A stretch of 64,000 nt of DNA from Cheilinus undulatus (taxonomy: Eukaryota > Chordata > Actinopteri > Labriformes > Labridae): assembly GCF_018320785.1 (NCBI RefSeq), contig NC_054882.1, positions 23,378,719 through 23,442,718 on the forward strand, in the 5' to 3' direction. Each line of letters starts with the position of its first letter. Position 1 is the first letter of the stretch. This document shows, one piece after another, positions 48,501 through 60,500 of the stretch. The notes under the pieces are model-generated. The model made no database searches. It saw only the letters and a list, made by a program, of their open reading frames with translations, and had not been told where the DNA came from. A program made the translations under genes and the position numbers.

Positions 48501-51500
48501 GGAAATTAAACCTTTAGATTAAAAAAAAAAAAAAAAATTTCCTTCCACTCTTGTGTTTTATGCGTCCCTGTCTGATGTATTGATTTCTGTCTGCAGAGAG
48601 ACCCTAAAGAGAAAAACATTGATGTGGGCTTTCAGAAGAGAATACATTTAAAACAAAGCCTGGTGAACTCTGTGCTGTAGAGGGGAAGTCAATGAATTTT
48701 AAATCAGGCCAGAGAATTGAAGTTTTTCTCCACCAAAGAGCAAGGAAGGACCCTGGAGAAAGAAGTAAAGAACGAGTGCGCTCTAATATCCTTAAACCCT
48801 GTGAGATTTCTATGAGACCAGGAGTAAATGGGTACTTCAAGTGAAGGACTGCTTGTGATGGATGCTCTCTTTCCTGAGGGTCTATTTCAGAGCATGTTGC
48901 AGATGATGCCCTATCAATCATCATGAAGGCCCCTGATATTATCTGGTGGAATGGAGATAATAAGACTGTCCAGACCAATACGGTGGTCTTTACTTTCAAC
49001 CGAAATTTAGCTTGTTTAAGGCCACTCTGGGGGGCAGCAGAAACAACCTGTGAACAAAAGTAGCAAACAAGTAGCTTTTTAAGCATCCAGTACAGAGCAA
49101 CACTATCAGATATTTAGTGCTATGTTTCTAGCCAGTGAACTTAATGTAAGTTCAATATTCTCAGGTTTTTACTCTTTTTGATAAGATACAACAAGGCACA
49201 ACATGATAGCATACAACAAATTACAATACAGTAAAATATGATACAATACATTACACTAAGATACAAAATACTCAAAAAAGAAGGATATAAAATTATATAT
49301 ATTACAAAGATATGATATAATGCAATTTCACGCCTTTAGTTATATCAAAGAGATAAGATATCCTGGTTAGAAAGTGACAGGACCAATCAGCGACAAGGGG
49401 CAGTACTTTCAGGCGCGGAAGGTCGTGACGTATGCAAGCAGCGAGAAGAGGCGAGAAGATATGGCGTAAGACATTAGCATGGATGCTACTAAAGCACCAA
49501 TTTTATCAGAACTTGACGACATTTCTTTGTTAAAAGAAGAACAAAGAACAGCAGTGAGTTGTTTTCTTTTCAAAAACGACAAAAGTCGTGTACCAACTCC
49601 TCTATAGTTGCTATAGTTCGTGTTATGCAGTTCTTTATGGAGTTTACTCCTTTGTAGCAGTAGTGGCTATGTCACGTGTTTTGTTGCTCTGATTGGCCCA
49701 TAAAGATGTGACAGACAGAACGTTCATCCAATCACCCTCCGAGTTCTTTGCCCTTACCCAAATGCTGTGTATGAGAGGTTTACCAGATGGATGTGTGACA
49801 CATCCATCTGGCGTGTCAGCTTAATATGATATGGCACAACACAACATGGAAAGAAAGATATATTACCGGTACATTTCATGGCATGACACGAAATGATGCA
49901 CACTACCCTATGAAATGATGCAATGGGATTAGATATGAAACAATACGAAAGGAAACAAACTGAGCAATGATAGAACATGAGAGGGCACAATGGGATATGC
50001 AACAAAACGTGAAACTAGAAAAGCACTTGGAGAGTACAGACCTCCACTATTAGCCCTATTAGCCCCAATAATGAAGCCTTTAAAAAATTCCTGGATCCGT
50101 CCCCATGTGCCCCCCCACCACAGCATTTGGCAATTACTCCCTCCCTGGTGGGGTGGAAAAACGGTGAGGCAAAGCATTGGCTTCGCTTCTCACCAGACGA
50201 CTGGAAGTCATGGCAGAGGGTAAATATTCCTCTATTCCTCCCAGCATTGTGAGTATTCTTGCTACAATTCGCTGTCTTTCTCTCCGTTATGCTCCGGCTC
50301 GTCTCCTCGGCCGGGTGTACGTCATTCAAACTCTATAAACTCCAAAACTTTGAGTAGGAACACATCCAAAAATGCTGCTGGGATTTAAGTTATTCATATC
50401 CACCATCTCCTGAGTGGTTACAGCGCAGACCTCCGCCATTAGCCCTGTGTCCCAATACTACTGCATCCTTTAAAAAATTCCTGGATCCAGACGGTGATCC
50501 GGATCAGTCCCACAACCTAATCAGTTATTTTCCTTATGCCATTTTTGAAATTTCCTGAAAATTTCATCAAAATCCGTCCACAACTTTTTGAGTTATGTTG
50601 CTAACAAACAAACTAACAAACTAACCAACGAACAAACTCATCCGACCACATAACCTCCTTGGCGGAGGTAATGAAACAATATGATACGACATGACATAAC
50701 CAATGTTGGGAGTAACGCGTTACTGTAACTCCATTACCTTTTATGGTAACTAGTTGTGTAACGTGTTTCTTTTTAAAATCATTAATGCAGATACAGCTAC
50801 TGAGAATTTAAATCACTCGTTACTCGTTACTTTTACAGCTGACAACTCGATGATAAAGGTTAGTAAACATCTGGTTCGGCAGACAACGTGATGGGACCGC
50901 AAGAACAGCAGCTTGGGGGAAAGAAAAGAAAAGAAAGAAAGAAAAGAGCCGCTGCAGAGACACACGCAAACACAGGCACTGCAACTCACACACACACCAT
51001 GGCTGAGCACTCGAGTGTGAGCTCTCTGCCTTAGAACTACCAGCATTACTTTCACCTCCTCGGGATTAAGGACAAAAAAGAACAGGAAGTAAACTTTTCC
51101 ACTGCCAAGAACAGTAATTCTAACATGAAGTACTGAGTTACACAGCACACTTCAGCTAAACAAGTTTCCAGAGAGCTGGACGCTACAAACACAGCTAACC
51201 CAGGTACAGCTCACGTTAGCTCAGCTCAGATCAAGGAGGAGCCACTCCATGTAAACAACCACGGCTTGATTTTAAATCACCGCCAGCTGCAGAGAGGGTC
51301 ACTAAAGAAGCACTAAACAGACTGATAGCAAGATATGTTGTTGAAGACATGCCTCTGATATTAGCTGTAGAATCAGAGGATTAATGAGGATAAACAGATG
51401 AGATGCGTAAGACATTTATAGAGCAGCTGGGATTTAATCTGTACAATGTCAGAAGAGTCCAGAGAGACTTCTTAAACAGTGTAAAAACACTTCAACAGTG

Positions 51501-54500
51501 TCAAAAGTTAGGAAATATTTCTTCTGTGTTCTATGCTTCACCACTTTCCAACATAATGATAATGGCTACAATGTTACATAAATTTTACGAGTTCTTTCCT
51601 CTCAAACTGCCACAACAACAGAAATTAGTGTGATGTGTACAATAACGAGAACTGAAGCAAAAAAAACTACCACTTTAGTTACTTTTAACTCACAGTTACT
51701 TTTTGCTGGCAGTAACTTGAAACTGTTACTATTTTTCTGTAACTTGCCCAACATTGGACATAACATGGTACACTATCTTATGAAACGTTACAACACGACA
51801 CTGATGAAACGAGATGACATTACATGGTACAGCACGACACGGCATGCTACGCTGTGAAACAATACGATATAATACGATGCAATTCCAAACCAAGCAAAAC
51901 CAAATGAATGGTATGATAGGACATGGCACAGAATGCTACTCTAGGAAATGATAGGATTGATGTGACATGATACAGTACAAAAACCAAACTTGAAGCTCCA
52001 TAGGCCTCACCTAATGACAACAAGTTCATCACTATGAGTAATCAGTGGAATTTGTGTTAGTTATGGATTTTATTTAGGTGTCACTACATTTGAGGGTAGA
52101 TTTGCTGTTGTTTAGGTAGTGAATTAGGAAATAATTGAGGTACTGTGCCACCTTTGCCTGGTGATGATTAGTTATAACCTGAGGAGGGATTCATGTTACT
52201 ATTGCTGAGTTACACTGACAAACATGACAAATCTGACCTGTGATGAGGCTATTTTAAAGTCATGGTCACTCTTTCATCTAGCCTCTGTTACTCTAGCTTG
52301 ATAACATTTTTTTGTGCTTTTTCAAAGTAAGAAAGAAATTAGGAACATTCTCAATTGATAATCTAAATCAATAGGTCTTGAGCTATTGGTTAGTATAAAT
52401 GAAATATGTCACCAGTTTAACCCATTAAAATATCTTTTTCCCCCCTTACATTTATATAAAGGCCTCTTCTAGCCAATGGCATAATGTCTATCCCCCATGG
52501 GAGCTAAAAAAGAACTAAAAGAAGACTATCTGAAGTCCTCACAGGACAAATCCAATAGAGACAGGCTGATAAGGATAGACTGTCATTATTGCACAGGCCA
52601 CCCAAGAGAAGTAAATATTTGAAGATTGTTTGCACTCCATTCGGTTTCTTTTGAAGATCTTTTCTTTTATATTGTGACTTCTGGTGCTTTGAATACAAAG
52701 ATTGCAGAGTATTAAATGAATAACAGACACACTCATTAAAAGTTAACTCCCTTTATGGCAGATTCTCCTCACAAAGGAGTCAGTCAGTCTTTTCTCTGAA
52801 GCCTGTATTAAGTCCAAAAACTGCCGCCAGATTTTTAACTAGTACATATTAACAAGAGCACAACAGTGCCATACTCGCCTACATCGACTGGTTCCTAACC
52901 CTGCAAAGCAGATAGATTGGACAAATTCCATGTCTGTCATCAGGCAAATCCATCTTGCAAAACTCAAATCTGAAACATTTGGGCAAAGTCTGCAATAATC
53001 ATCATTTAGTCACATGAAAAAGCTCTTTATTCGTGCTGTTTTGTCTTTATGTCACGTTATTTCAACAAATAAATGTATCTGAAACATAATTTTGATCAAA
53101 TATAAAGATAGACAAAGAAGATATTACTCCCATGTGTACATTTAAAAGGTCCAACATACTGATTTAGGATACAGTTATCCTAAACTATCTGTATAATCAA
53201 AACTAATAGCGATCAGCACATACTTTGTAACCTCTGTGTATTATATCTTTGTAGAGCTGGGAAAATATGACCTAAAATTTGTATCACATTGGTGTCTTTT
53301 TGTGATAATGGCAAAATAAGGGATTTCACATTTAAATGTATGTGCAACAGCCCCCCTTCTCTCTCAAAAACAAGCATGTAAATGGGATACTCAAGTCATG
53401 CTTGTACATAAGATCCCAGAAAGTTGCTTTCAGTCTCTGTGAGTTCAGTTGTCAGTGTTGGAGCTTATAACTTGTTTTTCTCCAGTGATGTTGCTTTGAG
53501 CTAATGCCCAAAACACCCCATTTCCTGATATTGCTCTTTCACAATAAAGGTATATGAACAAATAACAAGTGGGGACTTATTAAAAAAAAACAGGTTGAAA
53601 ATCACATGCTTCAGTTACAGTATATTCAGCTACTCTTTTGACCACAATCAGAGCCACAGCCCCCTTCTTTGAGTCATCTTAATTTTCAAATACACCAATC
53701 GCACCATGATCTGACAAGCAGCAGTTTTGTTCTGACTGAAGGCGAGCAACCTTGGACCTTGGCACAGTGGAAGTGTCTTTGGAGTGCAGCACATGCCGCA
53801 CAGCCCTGAGTAGCTCAAGTTGTGAGGTCACAGGAGAACTCTTACGATTTTATTACTTCCACCACGGTTTCTGTGGTTCTGATTCTGTGGGGCTGTAGTA
53901 CCTCTGTGACCCACTGGCCTCCTGATGACCTGGTGCTTGTGCCAGAGGATGAGATGTGACATTGATATAGTGTGGATTTAGGATTGGGAGTCGGTGTTTG
54001 GTGTTGTATTTTTAAGTGGACCCAATACCACCTACATTTTTCCGGCAATTTGGATTGATCTGCACTATGTGGATTGACATGGCTTGGTAACAGTCAGTGC
54101 TGAAAATAGACCTGGCGTGTATCTCCTTCTGGGATCCACAGTGGAATTGCAGTGAATGACTACAAAAGGAATACACTTAAAACAAGCAACTCATCTACAT
54201 ACACAAACTTAAGGAGTTGTTCAAGGCATTCTAATAGTAGAAATGTAAAGAAATGTAACTCTGCAGCAATTGGAGACAAACCAGGTGAATCCTGCTTACT
54301 TAGAAGATTAAATCAAACGTGAAATGGAATTTAACTGCTACAAATAATATTTGTAGCATTTATATTTTCTATTCTTTTTTATTCTGTTTTATATTTTTTC
54401 CTTTAGACTTTTTCAAGAGCAAATAAAACATTCAGAAGAAATACTTCTAAGCATGTCAGATATTACCTTTAAGCAACAACCCATTTTTCCTGTCATGAAT

Positions 54501-57500
54501 TGTTCCACTGCCCAGATGTCTTCACTAACCTCATCTCCAGGTCATGGCTGTCCTGTGGAGTGAAACTGTGCAAGGCCACATAGGTGTTGAGCTTTAGGAC
54601 GTCTTTCTGTAGCTGGCTCTGCTCCAACTAAACAGACAGAAAAACAAATGCACACAGATTAAAAACAAAAGTCTCAAAACAAAAACACCAAGACAATGCA
54701 ACACCATATTCTCTCCCTTTCTCAGCCGTGTCTTAAAATAGTCTTTTGGCATTCACACAGGCAGGAGAAACCCTTGTTTACAGTACAGTGATACACCACG
54801 GAGCCACTTAAGTTGTTCTACAATCTGTTCCTTTTAATCCAGCATCAACACCAGTGGGAGGAGGAGGATCATGGTTTTCATGAACACTCAGGAAGTTAAA
54901 GCAGAGTGGGTTTGTGGGTGGAGAGGAAGTTGTCGGAGAAGTGTGAGCGCAATTAACAAGGAGATACAACACTATTCTGCTGTTCTTCACGCCTGCTTTG
55001 TAAACGGGTGGGTGTTTTCTCATCACCAGTACCTCAAACCCCGCCTGCTGTGTCCCTGTAATCCCTCCAAATGATGACCTGCTCTTTCACTTCATAACAC
55101 CTAGAGGAATATTTCCCTAAAAGATAAATAATGGCTTTTTAAGACACTCAACTGCATTGTTTTGTAAGCAAGGGCTGCCCCCCCCCCCTTCTTTTTGTCA
55201 CTATAGTAATGAAGAGGAGTGTTGCTGCTCTTTTTTTGCTTGCTGAGTGCACCCTTGTGGAATGGCAATGCAGCTGATGGATGAGTCGAGTTAACAGCGG
55301 GCCACAAGGCAAACTGCCTGTGTGGCCCGAGGGTGAAAACAGCAACATAAAGCAGCAGCAATCCATTAGAGCTAACTAAGAGCCACTCACTGGCCTTGAG
55401 AGGCTCTTGGTGCTGTGGGAGTTTGGGACACTGAAGAGAAGGATGGGCAGGACAAGATAACAGCCTTCTTTTTAGCAGCTAATCCAAAAATAAGGCAGTA
55501 GTGAAGTTGAAGTGAGGGAAAATGTAGTCATGGTAATGCAGCAGTCTTTAGTTCTTTAAAGGGATACTTCAACATTTTGGCAAATTCGCCCATTGCCATA
55601 ATTCCTATAGTCTTAGTAATAGGTTTGTTACCTTCAGTTGTCGGTGTAAGCTATTTTTAGATCGCCACTGCCGAGTTCAGAGCTGCTGTGCCAACTCAAG
55701 TTAAGCAGACGGTATTCCGGTTTTCCCTCATCAAACTCATCAAATACACAATCCAGCAACTCCAAAACGCTCTCGTGGACAAGTTGTTACCTGCACATCC
55801 ACCACACTATGAAATAATCATGGAACATTACGAGACGGAGATGTTTTAAAGCTAAATGCAAAGCCGGAACTACACTCCAGACATGGCTGCTGCACTGTGT
55901 CACTCTGCCCAGTGGTTTACTCAAGAAATAGTTCCGAGTATTTGCTTCATGTGTCGTAATGTTACATAAGTATACGTTATTATTTCATAGCGTGGTGAAT
56001 GTGCAGGTCACAACAGCATTTGGAGTTGTTGGATTGTGTATTTGATGAGTTTGTTGAGGGAAAGCCAGAATACCGTCTCCTTAAATTGAATTGGCACAGC
56101 AGCTCCGATTTTTCTTGTTTAAGTGGTTGATCGATGATGAATCGATGATTATGGCATACAGCTCACAAAAATAAAAAATTCACTATCTCAAAAATATTAG
56201 AATATCACAAAACACTAGTCCAAAAAACATTTATTACACAGAAATGCTGATCGTCTGGAAAATTATTCTCATTTTTGCACTCAGTGATTGGTTAAATCTC
56301 CTTTTGCACAAATGACTGCATCTATGTGATGTAGCATAGAGCCGATCAGTCTGTGGCACTGCTGGGGTGTTATGAAGCCCAGGTTGCTCTGATCGTAGCC
56401 TTCTGTTTGTCTCTATTTTTGAGTTTGGTGTATCTCATCCTTCTCTTGACATTTTCCACAGATTCTCTACGGGGTTCAGGTGAAACCAGTTGGCTTGCCA
56501 ATCAAACACAGTAATGCCATGGTCAGCAAACTACTCTCTAGTAGTTTTGGCTTCACTGTTGGCAGGTGCAAAGGCCTGCTAGAAAAGGAAATCAGTATCT
56601 CCATTAGGGGTGGGAGGTAAACTGGTATCGATATGGTCACCAGTAAAAGTTCTGCCTCGGAATGGATTTCCGTAACACCGTCATTACCGTTTAACAGGCT
56701 TGTTTAGTAGCAGTGCCTACGCTAGGCATAACAGATGCTAACACTAGGGTAACAAAGTGATGGAAAACAGCTCAGTCTGGTGAAAAAATTCAATACTACA
56801 ACTGTCCACTTGAGGCTGGCTGCAGAAACACCGGAAGTCACATACCCAACACACGTCAAAAAGACATTATTTACACTAGAAATAAACTGGTCTAGAGCCT
56901 GGTTCAAAAAAACAAAATGTATCACATTAGCTAATGTCTTCATGGGCACACATTGTACGGGGAATGAATGATTTTTTGTACCACAATCATCACTATTATC
57001 TTTAGGAAAAACCTCACTCCGCGTCTAATTGGCACGTATCATTTGATTGACAGATAGCTTGACAGGCAGACGCTACCAGCAGAAGGCTAGCTTTGATGAT
57101 AGCTTAGCTGACAGGAAGTCGAGCTCAACAGCTCTTGCCGTTAGGTTGATCCAAAGTTCAGTTGAGAGCAATTTCAATACGTAAGCCGCCACAGATTAGC
57201 TTCAAAAGTTGTTTGAGTCCGCCTATTGTAATCAAACGGCTGACGTCACACAGACTCTGTGCAATTCTTTTACAGTCTATGATACAGACCCACACTATAA
57301 CCCCTGCCTCCTCTTCCCCCTTAACTATTGCAGACTTATGCCGAAGCAGGTTAGCAGAAGGGTGGAAACATCTTTTCCGCCATGAAAAGCTTTCAATGCT
57401 GTTTCTAGCTATTTATTGTATAAATAAATGAGGTCAAGTTGTGATAGAACTGCAGCTATATTCCACCAAGCTTATGGCGAGTTACACAGAAGTTGCTGTC

Positions 57501-60500
57501 TGTTGTTGCCTCACATGACTGATTGGTCCAAACAGCGTCTGGTTCCACACAGACATCGCAGACTAGAGCTTTACTAGATGGATTTGCCTGATGATGGACA
57601 TGGAGACGGACCTGGTGATAACATATTTAGGCCATATAGCCCAGGCCTAATCTCAATAAGCTTCTCAGCAGATGGAAGCAGGAATGCTCTTAAATCTCCT
57701 GGTAGATGGCTGACAGTATTGACTCTGGACTTGATAATAATTAACTTTCATCTGAAAACAGGACTTTGGACCAATGAGCAACAGTCCAGTTCTTTATCTC
57801 GATTTGGAAAATATCTGTCACATTCTTCAGGTACGCAACCCACATACTAACCTCTGCTGCTCATCCCTCAAATAAATGTCCCTTACAAATGTGGCTCCAT
57901 TTAGAAGCAAAACAAACTTTCCAACAGTATAAGATTTATTGCCAAGAAGCACTGTTAAAACAAAGACATGACCTACTAAACACTAAGTTGAGTTTAACCT
58001 ACACCACATCTGTTAACATTAAAGAGAAAGGTCAGTCAGCAGTGGGAGCTCTAGATGTTTTGACTTCACACAGGCTACTGTTGCTTTGTCCATCTTAATA
58101 TACGGCCCATGTTCTATAATAATATTGATAATGGCAGCTCTGCAAGGTCAATTCACACATTTTTATGGCAGCAATAGTTGTTTGTTGATTATAAGTGACA
58201 AATTTAAGACTTCAAATGCCAAAAAATCTGTTGACTGGAGGAAGGAACAAGAATCAAATCTCATTTTTAAAGCCAACAGAAAAAATCACAGCATGAATCA
58301 GAGTATTTTACTTTCAATTGATTTTGTGTAGTTTTACACTAAACCTGAAAAGTGTGAACAGATGGGGGCCCTGTGTGTGACTGCCTGTGTTCCCATTTGT
58401 GCGTGTGATCCTCTCATCTCAAATTGGAGGCTCCAGCTCTGGTGAAGTGGCAGTTTTTCGAACGTTTTTCTCTGCTCATTACCCCGCAGAGCCTCCATCT
58501 GTCCGTCTGCCATCCTGAGCTAATGGACCTGTCTGCAGACAGACAAACAGCCCGCTGCCAGCTGTGCTCGGTCCAGCCTGAAAATGCAGCATAATGTACG
58601 TTGAGACCCATTTTTTTGTCCTTGTATGGTTATTTGTTCAATTTTTGTTTTTGTACAAGTATCTGTGGTCTTTTTCCACTGTTGACAATGTAGATAAACA
58701 TGCTAAAACCATCAAAGTAAACACAAGACACGTCTGCAAGTTGAAAATATGTACAAAGAACACTGATACTAGAAGCACATCCCTGACAAATCCCAACATG
58801 AGAGTGGATAAGAGGAGAAAGATTGGAAACATGGTCATGAAATATTCAAGGTTTCCCTGCAGGTGGTGGTGATATTCACAAAGGTTTAACCTTTTTCTTT
58901 CACTTGCATGAATTTTGTATCATCAGCTCTGAATCCTTAGAAAATAAATACAGCAGCTCTGAAGCCAGATCTGCAGATCCAACTTTACTGTGAGGTCAAG
59001 GCTTGTCTCTATCAATGCAGGCCAGCTAAGACTTGATTTGTTATAGCAGGAAAATAAGTTTTCCCCTCAGTGTCCTGGGAAAAACTGCAGTGATGATGGA
59101 GGTGGTGGGGGGGAGTCAAGTACAGCATGCTTAATGATCACAGAACAGACTGGCTGGGTATCAGTTTTCAGAATAACCACACCGAGTTCAGGCACTGGTC
59201 AGTGAACAGACAACTCTCAAGAGGTTTCTAAACAACTCCAGTGATACATCACTTAAGAATCTAAGCTGCAAAATAAAACTGTGAAGAAAAGCTGAGTGAA
59301 AACTTTCAGCCACCAGCAATACTAGGCTAATCTTTAACAACATAATTTAAACTATATTTCTCTGTAAGCCTTTTACGATTAAATGTTATACTTCTTAATT
59401 TTAGACTGGACTTTTGAATGTAATGTTTTTTATTCTTTTATAAAAAGTGGCACTAACTGTAACTTACAACAACATGCATCCTCAAAATCTTGCATTGCTT
59501 CTGCATGTCTGCATGCCTCTCCCTCTGCACAGCTACTGGCTTCACACACCCCTGCACACTTCAGACACACTATATGGACAAAAGTTTTTGCCCACACCTG
59601 TTAATTACGATCTCAGGTGTTTCAGACCTGTCAGACCTGTTGCTCCCTCAGGTCAAGCACCTAGCTATTCAGTCTCCATTTACAAACATTCTGATACTGA
59701 TACCTAGATGGGTCCTTCTAAAGCAGCGGTTCCCAAAGTGGGGGACAAGACCCCCAGGGGGGTCACATAATGATTGCTCAAAAAAGCAGAGGAATTCAAA
59801 ATGATTTTAATCAATATAGTCATCCATTATTGTAAAATCTAACCTAAAAATTAGTTTAATTAAAAATAAAACATTTTAATTAAGCAAGATCTGTGTCTAA
59901 ATATAAGTAAGGTTTACAACTATCCCTTAAAATGTCCATTTATACTGATGCTATGTGCAAAATTGTACACTTTAACCACCTCCAGGGAGCGTGGGGTCCC
60001 TGGTCTCTGCCCCTGTTATTTTGGGGATCACAGGCTAAAAAGTTTGAGAACCCCTGTTCTGAAGAGCTCAGTTACTTCAAGCATGTTGCTGTGATAGGAT
60101 GCTATTTGTCAGCTAAAGTCAGCTTTAAGTGATATTATTAGAAAGTGGAACCATTTAGGAACAACAGCAACTTAACCACGAAGAAGAAGACAAATCACAG
60201 AGCAGGGTCAACGACTGCTAAGGTGAATAAGGTGTAAAATTCGCAGACGCGAGACTGATTCCAGAGCTGAAGACTTCTGAACTTCCACTGGCATTAATTT
60301 GCGAATAAAAACTATGCTGTGGGAGCTTCATGGAATGGGTTTCTATTGCTGAGCAGATACATGCAAGCCTCATGCTTTTGGGGAGGGCCCTTTTCTAATC
60401 CAACATGACTGTGCCACATTGTACAAAACAAGAACTATAAAGACATGGTTTGATGAGTTCAGAGAGGAGGAACTTGACTGGTCCATACAGAGCCCTAACC

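Larger units (their letters stand above)
49180..51985. repeat. decayed short-unit tandem array split by insertions
   Basis: The blocks 49180-49320, 49827-49990, 50672-50700 and 51757-51985 share degenerate 5-bp-like units (GATAC, AATAC, GACAT, ATGAC). The array is interrupted by a hairpin repeat, a SINE-like repeat pair and a hAT element. Confidence 0.5.

Noticed and set aside
48604-49086. 160-codon open frame, minus strand
   Set aside because: No domain, signal or splice support; it lies in a stac intron and reads like chance coding.
51403-51633. 76-codon frame inside the hAT element as a transposase piece
   Set aside because: No hAT motif (BED finger, DDE region, dimerisation domain) could be recognised.
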